Source: Tubiluchus corallicola
Taxonomy: Eukaryota; Priapulida; Priapulimorpha; Priapulimorphida; Tubiluchidae
DNA length: 64,000 nt
Assembly (NCBI GenBank): GCA_030141605.1
Contig: JAQGDQ010000534.1
Span: 87,366 to 151,365, forward strand
Reading direction: 5' to 3'
Positions 1 through 15,300 of the stretch are shown here, in pieces; within the stretch, counting starts at the first letter, position 1; every line of letters starts with the position of its first letter. The notes below the pieces were generated by a model. The model searched no databases, had not been told where the DNA came from, and saw nothing but the letters and a program-made list of their open reading frames with translations. A program made the position numbers and the translations under genes.

Positions 1-53
1 TCTATGAGCCTTATGTTTGCCAAAATACTGATTCATCATCAAGCAGCTCGGAT

Positions 54-660
<607 letters not shown>

Positions 661-888
661 AAAGTATTTTGTTACTGAAAAAAATCAGTACTAGATTCAG
701 TAACAGTCATGTGCAGATAATTACAATGATTCAAATTTCAAAATTATAAGTGCAGATTAGATTTTCATCTTAAAATTTTGGAATCATTAATCATAAATTT
801 TAAACATAACAGGTTTGCAAGGGCAGATCCATGCAACCATGAATAAACGCTTTTACTCGAGAGGCACAATACTGGCGTAGTTCTCGAC

Positions 889-1375
889 CAGTGGCGGCTC
901 CTGTACAGGTACTGTGGAACTGCAGCACCCTCTATTTTCACTCAATATTATTAATAATATTGAACATAATAAGTCTTTATTCTTTAGTTATTTCTTTATA
1001 CTCTTGTATGGAACTAGAGCACGTGAGGGTAGTACTGTCTGCTTCACATTCCAGGACAGTGATGTGTTTGGCTGTTGTGCACATGCTGCTGTGTGCACAT
1101 GTCTGAGAAAACACGGTGTACGTTGCACTGCTAGTGTCTACTGCTAGGTAGAGAAAGTACTGTCGCTCACACAGCTTGCTGTCAGTTGTCATGTGCTTAA
1201 AAACCGTGAACCAGCATATTCTTGAACTGTGGCAATTTAGGCTATTCGTAACCAAAAAATTGTTTTAGGATTTCATCAAGTTTATGTATAAATTTTCGTA
1301 TGTTTGTTTGTTTAAAATTACAATGTTAAAATTGCATGATTATTTCATTTTATACAGTATTAAAACTATGCCTAA
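889..1375 (+). mobile_element. hAT-like non-autonomous element, partial
   Basis: Starts CAGTGGCGGCTCCTG, a hAT-type terminus. Shares GAGCACGTGAGGGTA and AGAGAAAGTACTGTCGCTCA with copies at 30915, 50404 and 52150. No right terminus seen. Confidence 0.6.
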
Positions 1376-1881
1376 TACAACAGATAAACACAAACAGGTA
1401 AAAAGAAACACAAGTGTCACTTACCTGAAGAAGTATCAGTTGGGGAGAGTAACTGCTTTAAATTTGGCGGCTTTGGGCTTCCGCTCTGATGAAGCCATCT
1501 TTGATTAATTTTCCAGCAATTATTGCCAGCAGGCTTGCATGGGTCACTTACACCCATTGAACCCGAAAGTGCTAAAAATCAGGAAAAATTTTAGAAGGTC
1601 TCACACCAAGAAAGGTAAGCTTCATAAGAATGAGACTAATACCCCTAAATAGGCAGCAATCAAAAAACTGATTAAATTTTGAAGATCTCAAGCAAAGAAA
1701 AGTAAGCTTCATAAGAATGAGCACTAATAGGCACTAATCAAAAAAGTGATTAAATTTTAAATGCTTAGTTCCCTTCGAGTTCCGACAAGTACAGCATTTT
1801 CTAACACATAGAGTTTAAAACTTTAAATGCTATTACCCAATCAAGGATGGTACGATTAAACTAGAGTTTCACTGCATTAAT
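1376..1881. repeat. Intergenic or 3' intronic DNA with a short tandem duplication
   Basis: A segment containing GTAAGCTTCATAAGAATGAG occurs twice (about 1615 and 1702), roughly 90 nt apart with diverged flanks. No gene recognised. Confidence 0.5.
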
Positions 1882-2271
1882 AAGCCTTTTCATAGTTTTG
1901 TCGTGCGCACGCGCAGTTGATGTAGGTTAAAGGTTAAGTGTATCATCGCAACACATCTTAACTACAACCGTCACGTGACGTGTGGATAAAACTAAGTCAT
2001 CTGCCACATCAGTTCAGTAACTTCAGTTGTTTTACATGGACTTCACTTAATTATGCATTAGTCTGTGCGTAGAGTGATTTACTAGCAGGATCTTGTTTGG
2101 GAACAAGAAAAAATGAACTAGGTGAAGTTCTAGCTAGCTGTTAAAACTGTTACTATTACAACAACATGGGTTGCGTGGCATTGTCAAGTGTACACAAATG
2201 CATTATCTGGTACACTTTTAACCTTTGACATTTCACGATCATCATCAATTTCTATAACTATGAAAAGGCTT
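1882..2271. mobile_element. Inverted-repeat element family C (Tc1/mariner-type MITE)
   Basis: About 390 nt with ends AGCCTTTTCATAGTT and its complement, flanked by TA. Related copies at 15535-15911 and 36930-37276. Confidence 0.8.
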
Positions 2272-2530
2272 ACTAAATCAAGATAATATACTACCATACA
2301 TTAAAAAAACAGTATTTCCAAATCTGCACTAGATTTTGCACATGAATTTAAGTTCTCATACATTCTTCTTGACAGTTTGCACGTCAAATTTACAAGCCTA
2401 AATACAAAAGGAAGCAAAAATTCAAAACATACATTCTGTTACAGTAGGAAATTACAGCAAAAACATGATGCAAAATTAACTACAGTAACTAAATTATAAT
2501 CTAATTTTCATACAAAATTATAGCAATTCA

Positions 2531-3154
2531 TTAACCCTTTCACTACATAGTTGCTTTTTAACAGGGCTGCATTGACTTTTGCATATTTAACAATAACTTC
2601 TTGTGGTGTGTTACTAAAACAGAATGTTCTAAATAAACAAATAGCCATTTGTTATTGGTTATAGCCAATATTATATACTGAATATTAGTTTTATGTAAAC
2701 ACATGCGAGCACACATACATGCACTCACGCACACACGCACACACGCACGCACGCACACACACACACACACACACGTTCACGCCCTGATAAATAAATATAT
2801 TTAGTAAGCATTTTCATAAAAGACAATACTAATCCATAATATGCAATCATTTTATAAGAAGGCAGAACAAGCAACTAAACATTTGTTTCATTGAAACATA
2901 CCTTACAATACAGTATTGTGGAATGCACCTGGCTTCAGACGCTGATTCGCTGGTTAGCGTTACTTGTTGCAAAGCAACCCCAATCCCACGACTCTTAAAC
3001 TTTTCTACAATGTTTTTGCATGGCCGTAGCAGCGAAGCAAACAGACCTGGGTGACTGCGCTTAGTGTTGAGCTCCAGCGGCAGTCTACCACCTTCCGTCC
3101 CTTTCTTGAAAAACGTAGGCAGCAGTGAGCAGCCTTCAGTAGTGAAAGAGTTAA
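2531..3154 (-). mobile_element. piggyBac-like MITE, complete
   Basis: TTAA-CCCTTTCACTAC at the left and GTAGTGAAAGAG-TTAA at the right: a TTAA target duplication with CCYTTT-type termini, as in piggyBac elements. About 620 nt, no transposase. Confidence 0.8.
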
Positions 3155-3201
3155 AGTAAAAGAAATGTAAAATCAAAATATTTTTAATGTTTAAAACATA
3201 C

Positions 3202-3348
3202 CTGCTTGGTTATTTGCCAGGTCAATCTTGCCACAAGGATAAGGGCTCGGATGTTTTGGTCTCAACGGAATGGAGGGCAAGTAACCTTGTTGCTTTGCAT
3301 CGGGTATGGAAGAGCTGCTTACACTCGTAAATGGTGGTGATGGCGGAA
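3202..3348 (-). CDS. Exon 28: Pro-rich cytoplasmic tail (last exon seen)
   Basis: 147 nt, phase 1 to 1, donor GTATGT, so at least one more exon lies below 3200 or outside the window. Encodes VPPSPPFTSVSSSSIPDAKQ, YLPSIPLRPKHPSPYPCG: proline-rich stretches that could bind SH3-type domains (inference). Confidence 0.85.
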
Positions 3349-6300
3349 CTGGATAAAAAAGGGATTTATCCTGTAAATTTTTCCCGTACAAATCAATAAT
3401 GTTATGTAGCTAAACTGTAATACAACTATTTACATTAATGGTCTACTTCTTGTTATGCCTTAATTATATGTATTAATGTAAAAATGTTGTTTCATGTTTC
3501 TTTAAAAGAAAACCGGATGATTGTGTAAACATTAGTTCAAAACAAAGTATGCTCTAAAATACTGAAAACTACAATAGCTTTTTTAAAATCAAAGCTTAGA
3601 TTAAATAATAATTACCTCGGATAATTAATTTTCTTAAACTTTCAAAGCTACTCAGCGAATCAGCTAAGACTGGCAATGGTGCCTTTTTGCCACATTCGCA
3701 TATCCGACAAAAAGGCGTGGTACCATGATAAGCATGATCATGAACTGCAGTGTTCGTATGTGACATTTGTGTGACGTAGAGCTGATTTCCGTGACATCAC
3801 ATCAGCATCTTACAGCAATCTTCACTTACAAAAACCTGCCTGACACGCAAGGACGATGGCTACCATTGCACTAACTGTGGTTAGTTTGTGATGTAAGTGA
3901 TAGCTGTGTTCGGTTCCCATTAATTAACTTTCCAAGGTAAATATTAGAAACAACTGCTAACTTTTATAGGCAAGAAAATGCGTATTTTGAACAGTAAATT
4001 AAAATGAGATTGAGTCTAATCAATTGTCCGACTTTCCTTTAAGAATATACTTACCTACGTCCTTGTCGGAATTCAGGTTGTTTAGTTCTATATTAGGAGC
4101 AAGTTGCCAACCTCGGTTACTCGACAGAGATTCTTTACGGATGTGACTCGTATGATCAGGAGATACAGAACAGCAAGAGTCTTTGTACTTTTTCTGGTCG
4201 CAGATCAATGCAGATTCTGCAGTTAAATCCTTCTTTAATTTTGATTCTCCTAAATTTCAAAAAAAAGACGTCAGTACTTGTGATGGGTGTAATTAGTGAA
4301 TTTTCATAGTTGTCTCCCCAGCATACGTGCCTTTGATAATAGAATGGTGACCATTTTGACAACGTGCAGTCCTTTGCACAACAGAATGTGTCTTTCGTAG
4401 TTCTTTATTCAAATATGAGACACAAAAACGTGTGTTTTTTGGAGGCAAGGAATGTAGGAGAGTAACACACAGCAAATTTTGCTCTCTAATCAGAAGCACT
4501 TGTGAGTTACTAGGCGAGTTACTCCAGGTCGTTAGAAACGAAGTAACATCTAGAAAATTCGCTGGTCTGAACACGCCATTAGTAATTATTATTAAAGGAT
4601 AAATCAACCCTCAAAAAACAATCATTCACATATTTTAACATACACTTAAAGATATTGAAATTACAACACAACGTAGAATACCTTGCTTAAAAATGCAAAA
4701 GAAATTTAAATCTTTAAATATTAACTTAATTAACGGCAGGCGAGCCCAACTATTGATCGCATCACAAACTAACACAATTTCCAACAGCAAAAATATTCCA
4801 CTAGCGTGGTGCATGTGTTTGCAAAAGCGAAAATTGAAATATAGCATTACTGTAAGATATTGTGGAATTGGATACTATGGAAGTGAAATTGTGTTTGTAT
4901 GACAATAATTCACGTAAGTCATTTTTGAAAAAATAGTATGTTTCCTTTCAATAATTTAACGAACAGATTATTTTGACCTACAGTTTAAGATTGGGTAAGG
5001 TTTTAATCTATAACTTTATTATCAGAAACGCTTTTGCAGTATTAATCGTGTTAAAATGTATACTTTTATCGGACTTGGAAATGGGGTAGTTTATGAAAAA
5101 ACATCCTTTCTTCCTTTAACATACAAGCGCCGGGTTTAGGTGTGTGTTCATTTCGCTAAAACGCCGAAAAAGAAGAAATTTGGACAGTCTCCTCTCGCGC
5201 AATATCTTGAGTAAAAGAGACGGTCTAAATTTCTTCTTCTTCAAAGTTGTAGTCAGCGTCAGTGACATTCATAAATATGGCAAACGCATATTAATTACTT
5301 TAAATAAACTCATTATAGTGGAATGCTTATCAATTTATATGAAAAGGAATGATTATGATTGATTTATTTTACAAAATGGCCCAAAGCAAACCGAAACAGA
5401 AATAAGTAGGGTAGGAATCACATCAGTTGTGTGGTCACACATTTTATCCTGTCTTCGTTTAATTAGAAAATCATAATTGTTAATGGAAGTGCATTAACCG
5501 ACAAAATTATGCAGTATACGTGTCGTAAATTTCCTTTTATCACGGAATTCCAGTATACTAGTTTACAACTAAATCACAAACACCTTAACTCCAAAATAAA
5601 TTTCTAAAATTTTAATTCCATGAGTTTTTGATAGAATCAGTAACACAACCAGTTTTTTCCTAAAATTAAAGCCACACCTGCCCCAAAACCGGCCCAAAAG
5701 AAGTTCCTCTCAAACAAGTATTCATCCACCAATCAAACCTTGCAAAAAAGTAGGGCCAATTATTATGTATAAAGACATAAATATGACTAAAGTCTTGTGG
5801 ACTTGTTCAAGTTCACAATAATAGCAATGTCCCGAATTGCAGTCATACGATATGTAATGGACAAAAATTACCTTTGTACTGAAAATGATTGATTCTGTGC
5901 CTTCGAATAAACAAAACAGCAATGACCACAATGACAATCGTCAGGAAAACACCTCCTAGCACTCCGATTATCGTCCCAACCTCTGCACTAGTAAGTGAAG
6001 CTGCTGCTGTTCCGGGTTTCTGAAGAACATCGTCTAGTTGTTGGAAACAAAGTGAAAATAGTAAATGCGACTGCAAATGTTGATATTCTGGATTTTAACT
6101 TAAAGGACAAGAAAGGGGTATCTGAAGTAGGTTTCAGAAAAATCGCCTTAAAAAATTATATTACTTTACAGCAATTTTATGCATACATCGTACTCACGTT
6201 GAAAGTAGTTTTTGTTTGTTTTCATTTTAAATCTCCAGCAATACTGTTCAGAAAAGGAAATGTTAAATTGTCTCAAAAAACTTTCCATACAAAGTTATAT

Positions 6301-9300
6301 TGCTTAGCATTTCGCTTACATGCTTGAAATATTTTTATTTAACGAGAAAAGAAAATTATTGATTGTTTAAAATGTTTTCACTAATTGGCAAAATTTCATT
6401 GACTCCTCCCTCACAGGGGGCACCACTCACTAACCAAAAAACCTATTTTTAATCTCACAGTAGTAAGCAGTGGCAGCGGTGGCAGTGGTGGTGGCAGTGG
6501 TGGGTTAAAGGACATATATTTAAAAATTATATTACTTTAAAGCAATTTTATGGTATAATACTCGTAATGAAAGGATTTTTTGTTTGTCTTCATTTTAAAT
6601 CTCCTGCAATATTGTTCCGACCGCACCATTACGTGACGTCATGTACGCACAACGTAAATCAGAGGAAGAAAAGGCAATGTTTAATGATGTCCGAAAAAAC
6701 TTCCCATGCAAAGTTATGCTACTTAGCATTTAGAGTGATTTTTATCATTTGTTGTTTTAAATCCGTGTTTTGCAATTTTGTTGAATAAACTATTATTATT
6801 TTTAATATATAAACTCTTATATACTAACTATATAAAGTAAACTACGTATAACTTGCACAGCTAAGGACCAGAATATTTGTTCGAGTTATGCCAGGGTGTG
6901 AGTTAGGCAGCGTTCGTAAGAGAACAGGATTAAGTCGTTCATCAATATCAGACAATACACCAGTAACATTACAGCCTGTGAAAATGACAAACTGAGCCTT
7001 TAATCTAATATCAAACAATTTTCATAAATAATTGAAAATAAAATGTCTGGTCCACCTCTATTGTAGTCTGAGCAGCATTGTTAATAGAATTTGGGAATAA
7101 TAATATTGTGATCTAGTTATTAAACCAAGTTCGTTAAGCCATGTTGTGTGCAGCGTTCTGCTAAGGTAATACAAGAAATCTTAGCATTTTTGCTGAAACT
7201 AGCAGTTCAAATCATAATGCGGTGCATACTTTTGCACAGGACTTCTTGCTTGGGAGGCTGTTCAAGACTCGAGGTCGAGACAGCCGGGGTAATTTCAGTT
7301 AGATTCTTAGAGATTGTATCGGGAACACAGTCAGAGTTGCGCGATAATTCAAGTTACAGATTCCGAGTTACGCGATGTTTGGTAAAGAGAAGGATGAAAG
7401 AAAAAATCTGTTCCACGAGATCTGTTCAAGATATGCAAAATTTTGAGTTATACATCGTTTACTGTATATACATATACATATATGTGTATGCATATACATA
7501 CATACATATATTAAGAAAATTATTAAGAAAAAGAAAACAAAAAATAGAATTCAAAAAGGATGTCCTTACACTACATATATTCTCATTCCAGAATAGAAAA
7601 AGCACTTCTAAAAGCAGACACAGCACTTAGGCATGCTCACATGACATAATTACCTAAGAAAATGCACAACTTCAACCCACACGTATCTTTAAATTGACTA
7701 TCTTTACATTGACTATCTTCACGGCTATCTTTGCGTTGAAATTATAAATATAACATCAACGTAACTTACTTTCAGCTAAGGAGGTGAACTTGTAAAGGGC
7801 AGTACTGCTCCCTGCTTCATTGTGTGCCGTCACTCGCAGTGTGTACCGTGTACCAGGATTCAAATCAAGAATGCGAAAGATTTTCTGAAATGCAGTTAAA
7901 CCAGCAAAATGATTGACAACACACGACCATTTACAACAGTTGCTTATAATTAACATCTTAATTCTTTCACATTTATATATTTTTTAAAATAATTAAGGAT
8001 TGTTTATTATAACAAACATCTCCTAGGAGAAACTAAAATTCACCATTAAATTCTTTCTTCTTCTTCTTCGAAGTCTCATTCTATCTTGTGTTGACACTGA
8101 GGCTGTGAATTATTACCATTATACTGAATTTGTTATTCAATAGCCTAAATTTTAGTTTTAAGTTCTATTAAATGACATTTTTGTAAAAATGTATAAAAAT
8201 TTCTAAAATAAAATAAAAATAGGAAAAAAATTCCTCATTAACTACACGAAATTCTTTTCTTCAAAGTCTCATTCCGTACGTGTTGTAGGCATTCGGGTAC
8301 TAACATTTATTAGAGTATTCCACCCACTCCTATCTGCAGCTAACAGCGTAAGTTCTTCTACTCCTAAAGATAGATTTGGTTGAAATTGTTGAACATCTTT
8401 ATTTATCTTAGCTATCCAAGTTGTTTTTGATTTGCCAGGTGGTTTTTTGCAAGGTTTTAAGGCTTCCTTTAAGGCAATTCTTACTGGTGCTTCACTCGGT
8501 AATCTTAGAAGATGTCCTAGCCATCTTGATCTTCGGATCTTGACTTTCGAACTCCAAGAAATTTCTTTGATTCTAGCGTATAAATCTTCATTTTTGATTG
8601 TGTATGGCCATTTTGTCTTTAAACCTTTCTTTAGAAGACTTCTATGAAGTGTGTCAATCTGCTTTTCTTGAGTAATCATTAAGACCCATGTTTAACTGTA
8701 TTAGTGTAAATCCCATGTTTATGATGTATTAAAATTCCTAAATACAAGATTAATTAAAAAAAATCAAGATGGCAGATTTTTTTATTTTGTACATATACTT
8801 ATTCAGTAACACAAATTGTTGGCAAGTTTCTTAAATTTTAGAAAATTTTGTAAAACATATAAAAATATAAGAAATTTCTAGTTTTACCTGATTAGGTCTA
8901 ACATTGTTATCGACCGTTTTCCAATTCCCGATGTCTGATGGTTGATAATCAATGACAAAAGACTTCATTGGACAGCCTCCATCTGACCAAGCTGACAAGT
9001 TCAAGGTTACGTAGGTTGAGTTGAGTTGAATAAACGAATCACTTGAAGGTTCAACCGGGGCTGCAACAATAAAGCAACAATGCAGCAAACTACGGCAATA
9101 GAAAGCATTCAAAGGTACAGCAAAGTATGAACACTGAAAATTTTGCCACCTTGCCACTCATCAAAAAGGCCTTTCACTTGTTACTTCACATTCATTACAA
9201 AATGTTAATAAGCAATACAAGAATTCTAAACATTGTTAAGTACAGTAAACTATGTATAACTCAAATTATCGTGTAACTTGATCCCAGTTCTCAATGCAAC

Positions 9301-12300
9301 TCTTAAGAATCTGACTAAAATACCTCGCCTGTCAAAAACAGCCTAGTTAGCAAGAAGTCGTACACGAATGTGTACACCAAATGACGATTTTAACTGCTAG
9401 TTTCAGCAAAGATGCTAAGATTTCTTGTATTGCCTTAGCAGAACGCTGTCCACACAACATGGCTTAATAAACGTGGTTTAATAACAAGATCACAATATTA
9501 TTATTGCCGAATTCTATTGACCATGCTACTCTGACTACAGCAGAGGTGAACCAGACATTTTATTTTTGATTATTCATAAAAACTGCTGATTGATATTTGA
9601 TTAAAGGCACAGTTTGTCCTTTCCATAGTCTGTAGTGCTGCTAGTGTATTGTCAGACATTGTTGGAGGGTCAGAGTGACTGAATCTTGTACGCAAACAAA
9701 TTTCCTGGTCCCGAGATGTTCGAATTATACATAGTTTACTGTTATTTCAGTATACCTGAACCAAGCGTCTTTGATGAGATGATAGAGCTAGGTTCACTGC
9801 GGCCTATCTTGTTGGACAATGACATGGAAAACTGATAATTGCTACCGCACTGAAGTTCATCCACCAAAACTGTGCGATTCTTTGGTGACACTTCGATTTT
9901 CTTCCAATCTTCAAACTCCCTTTTATAATTGAGGAGAGCTCCTAGAAGAAAGAGAAGCAAGAAAAAACTTTGGAACCACGTCAATGTGTAATGAGGAAGT
10001 GCCAGCAATGTAGGCAGGTTTTAAGTTTAAAAAAAAAGCACTGTGACATATCAAGCAATTATATGTTTGTCTATGCCACAACAGACAGTATCAGCCTGTG
10101 AAAAGAATATATTATAATAATTAGATTTGGAGCAATTTGACCCTTGGTTATGTAAATGGACGTTCACTTCAAAAACACGGGAAGCAAGTTGGTCAAATAA
10201 AGTAACAAGGCAAGTTGCTGAAAAGGTGCCAGTTTTGAAAAATGTGCTGGGAGAGCGTTTGCTCTCTCTCTCTGCTGCCCTATTAGCTATGCCACTGCCA
10301 AGAGCATTACACTAGAGCAGTGATTCTAAACCTTTTTTATTTGCTGATGCGGCAGACGGCTTTGCTTTGCCCACATGTCATTAGACGATTGTAGTTAAGC
10401 TTTGATCTACTGCTCAAACTGTTTATTTATCTGCACAATATATTGACATTTGCGTGGCTTAGAGCAGTGATTCTTAACCTTTTATTCGCTGCTGATGCAG
10501 CAGATGGCTTTGCTTTGCTGTATCGAACTCACGACCTCTCAGACTGAAAGTGGACACGTTATCACAAGGCTAAAACGTCTTGTACATTATTAAAGCATTT
10601 TGGTAGTTATTAAAACACTTAAAATATACCTGAAATTGGACTTGCATTTGAACCTTGTACAGACCAATTTAGCACCATGAAATCAGCCTTTACTAACGTT
10701 ATCCTCAGCAATGGTGGGTGAGGCGGAGCTGAAAAAATAATTTTAAAAAATTAAATAGTTAATGCACCTGTTTGTTAAAAAAATAAAAATGATGAAAGTA
10801 CATTTGTTAAAAAATAAAAATGATGAAAGTACACAACGGAATTTCCCTTTGGGTGAAAAAACAACAAACAGGAACGGGAAACAGTACCTCTTACTAAAAG
10901 CGTGTAAGTGATTTCGTCTCTGCCCAAAACATTTCGCACTCTGCAAGTATAATTTCCAGCACTGTCCAAATGAACTTGTCTTAACCGCAAGGATCCATTT
11001 GCCGAAAGTTGCATCTCCTTCATCCGGACAATGACCTTTCCACTGAAATGAAACTTCATTTGACACGCCAATCCTACTGATTTAGCAATATTGGTCAAAT
11101 TATTCGGCGATGTGCGAAAACAGGCAGGTGTATGAGAAAACCGTAATTTTATGAAAAGCAATTGTTATTACTTTATACTGTAATAAAAAATTACCACCAG
11201 ACCGGTTTTTTTGCATTTTACCCTTTTACCATACGCATCCCAGTAAACCTTTTCTATGACTTTTTCTAAATATGTTTTGTGAACAAAATATTTTCAGTTA
11301 TTTATTTTAGGCGCATTGTCTCACCGCGAAATAAAAGTGAAAATGCAATATGTTGATTTTTTAAAATTGTCGAAACTTTACTTCGCTTGTCTATACATTA
11401 TACGGGCGATGTATCTGATAAAACAAAATGTCAGACATCTGTATGCTGAGGTAGAACTAGTCTACTCATAAATTCAAAATAACAATGATTTTTGCACACG
11501 CGCTAGCAATATCGGTTGTCTACAGTTATTCCGGCATAGATAAGGGAACGTAACTAAGTAAATTTCAATTTCGTATTACTAGTAAGTCACATGTCTTTAA
11601 GCAGAGGTATAATGTATCCTATGGTGGTCAGCATAACCACAAATTATGCTGTTGCTGTTTACTAATGAAACACGGCGGTTTATCAAAAGTAATTTACGAA
11701 TTATGGTGGAGGTAATTTTTTACCCGTGTAAAAGCGTGACCCTATAAGGGTTAAAAGGTACATGTACAGTAAGGGAAACGTCCCTACTTTGCGGAAATTC
11801 ACTTATCGCGGGTGGGCCTGGAACGGAACACCCACGATAAGTGAGGGAACACTGTAAAATGGAGGTTTCAGGCAAACACGAAGAAATTAATCAGTAGAAA
11901 CATGAGTTAACTCAAAGAGTGTTTAACTTATATGATTTAAGCAGCATTGATTTTTGTCCATGGAACGTATCTCAATTCTTTTACATTACTTTCTATGGAA
12001 GTCTTGGTTTCATTTAACGTTTTGCTTAACGTCACATTTTACTGGAACGCATTAGCGTCGTTAAGCGAGGACTTACTGTACAAAAAAAATTCTTTAAAAA
12101 ACATTAAGATTTTTCACAATTATTTTTTTCATACTGCATGAAAAGCGTCATAGCTTGTAACGTTTTACATTACACGTACAATTTTTGTAAAAAAGTACGT
12201 ACATTTTACTTAAAGGAAAACCTGAGGATTATGTAAACATGAGTTCAGAATAAAGCGCACTCTTAAAATATTGAAAACTACAATAGTTTTTTTATACCAA

Positions 12301-15300
12301 AGCTTAGATTAAATAATAATTACCTCGGATATTCAAATTTCCTTAAGCTTTCAAAGCTACTCGCAGCTCAGTGAATCTACTAAGATTGACAACAGTGCTT
12401 TTTGTCACATTCGCGTAGGCGACAAATAGAAGGTGGTACCGTGATAACCATGATCATGAAGTGCTGTGTTAGTTTCTTACGTCAGATGTACAGCTGTTTT
12501 TCGTGACATCACGCGTTTAAGCAGTAACACCTACGCAAACGTGCTTGATGCGCAAGGGAAGATGCCTGTCATTGCACAAACTGTGGTTAGTTTTTGACGT
12601 AAGCAATAGCTGTGTTCGGCTGCCATTAATTAACTTTCTAAGCCAATTATTCAAATATAAGAAACTACTAACTTTTATAGGCAAGAAAACGTAATTTCAG
12701 ACAGTAAATTAAAATGAGATTGAGTCTAAACAATCATCCGGTTTTCCTTTAAGGTGAAGTGAAAAACGGTACTGTACATAAAACTACATTATTATGCATT
12801 CTAACTTATAAACCACATTGATACTAACTTGTAAAGCCAAACAATTTGAGGTTTTGGCTTCCCAGCAAAATGGCAGTGAAGTGTGGCTTCCTTGTTCCAT
12901 GTTACTATGTACTTTCCTCCAAAAGTTACAATTCTGGCGGGAACTGAAAAAAACGAAAAATATTTGCACTCATCAGACCAACAAAATTGAGCAAGCCAAA
13001 TTCGAACCTCAAAAATTTAAAGCATTTAAATAATTATTTATTATAACTCATTATTAATAAATAATAATCACAGTAGTTAAGACGATAAATTTGTTTGTTT
13101 TCAATGAATTAGGTGAGCGAGAATGCAATAAAATGGTTAAAGTATGTTTAAAGAAAAAAGGGAAATTTTAAACTGTCCCTAAGAATTTTCTACACAAATT
13201 AATATTACTTAGCATTTCACTTCCTGTTTGAAAGAATTATGCAACCAGAAAAGAAAATTCTTAATAATTTAAAGTTTTCGTGCCATTTGGTAAAACAGCG
13301 CTGCAGTATGCACCACTGATTCATCAAAAAACACATTATTTATTTTAGTGAAAATATAAAATAATTTATATTCTTAGGTAGTTAGCAAAGAGTGCGCTAT
13401 AAATGCTCTGGTTACTTTTCAAAACTTACGGAATCTTATCAAAACTTGTTTCAATTGACTTGCCCTCAAAATGGCATTGACGAAAGGTCATTTGTGGGAG
13501 TTTAAATTTACATGTTTTATACTGTGTTACTGCTAACACAAGTCCTGTATGCAACAAGAGAGCACCTAAATGATATAAAAATTTCAAGATGAATTTTTTT
13601 AAAGCTTTATTTGAGAACAGTATTTTCATGCACTTTAAAAATCAGTTATAAAAACTACAACTACAGCACAAACATAGTGTAAACAAGTCAATGACAGAAA
13701 TCTTCGCGAAACTAAGCAACTAACCTTTCTTATTGGGAGTGCTTTGAATAGACGATGAAGGCTCTCCCTCTCCGACAGATGTCCATGCTTCTACCCAAAA
13801 TGTGTATGTGCAGGTACTATGTAACTTACTGGCTTTATATTCTAGCTGCCTCGAAGGAATATCGACTTGGTGTCTAATCTAAAGAACCAGAAGAAACTGT
13901 TTAAACTCTAGTACTGCCACACTCATCAGTCAAACTCTCTCCTCCCCCATAATCACTGTGCGACCATTACCGTGTTTCAACTTTATAAGATTCTGCCATT
14001 TTAAGTGATGCGACAAGGACAGTTGTACACGAAATGTCATAGAACGACTAAAATTGTCAAAATAAATTTTAGCCAAATCTCCCTAGTATGTAAGCTTGAC
14101 CAATAGCTCAAAATTTTGACTGCAATTTATCATAACAACGATGACTATACTACAGGAATGGTACGTAATCTTTTGGTAAGGGTGTTTAGAAGCAACAAGA
14201 AATATTACAGACAAATTTATTACACAAAAATGGTAGCAATACTATCATAAGCTCAAAATTTAGTCTGTGAGCCTTCAACATCTCGGACAGCCTGAAAACT
14301 TGGACCAGCGACTAAAAGAACTGAAGATTATAGAATACATCTCAGAGATGTCTTGCAAGTTTGTAAGTCAGTCGGTCGGTCGGTCAGTCGGTCGATAGGT
14401 AGGTAGGTAGGTAGGTAGGTAGGTAAGTAAGTAAGTAAGTAAGTAAGTAAACCATTTCATTATAGAATGATACACACAACGAAATTTATGTGGTATTACA
14501 TACTGCAATAACTTAAGGAAACAACAAGGAGATTAACACAAATAATTCAATCAGTTGTACAGTGACATAGAGAATCAATAGTGGAGATTTACTGAAATTT
14601 ACTGTTGATGGTGCGAATTGCAACGGGATAGAAAGAATTTAAAGTTCTTGTGGTTTTAGCATTAAATGAGCGGAATCTATGACCAGAGGGGAACATTTCA
14701 AAATAATTATTGTCTCTTGAATACTGATCAATTGAATGGATCAGTCAAGAATTCATTTAAATTAAGTTTTAAGAATGTTTTAAATTACTTGCTAGACAAG
14801 CGTAATTTATGTTTATCGCCCATATGTAACAATTGTAATTTACAGTTTGAAACTTCAGAACTTTTTTTGTTCATGTGTGCTGTATATATTAATATACGTT
14901 TACCTTTTCTTACTAAAGTACCTTCTATTCTTCTTACTAAAGTACCAAAGGACTAAATTGAAATCTTATATTACAATGCTTTCAACAGTAGGATACTTAA
15001 AGATCAGTTCTACGTTTACAAAAGTGGAAATATGGGCACAGCAAAGCCAAAAAACTGAAAAGCTCAAATCCTTTATAGGCAGATTAACAACTAGTCAATG
15101 TACGAGTTGATCTGTCACGTTAATTTTGCAATAAGCTGTTTCACAGATCTAATGATTGATGATGATCATGAAAAGGTTATCAACATCAAACAATGCACTA
15201 ATAACACTACAAATGGTGAAAAGAACAAATTGAGCCTCAAATCAAATATTAACCCACATTTTTTATGATTAATCAAAAGTAAAATGACTGGTCCACCTCT

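Noticed and set aside
2390-2430. Possible last DSCAM exon ending GL-stop
   Set aside because: A TTTAG acceptor exists, but the exon would be two codons and no poly(A) signal follows.
7148-7630. 160-codon plus-strand frame
   Set aside because: Lies in the family D element and a TA-rich repeat; no domain features.
10743-11066. Alternative frame through exon 21 with an in-frame Trp
   Set aside because: The Trp and Cys of this Ig domain come from exon 20; splicing from 12829 fixes the other frame.
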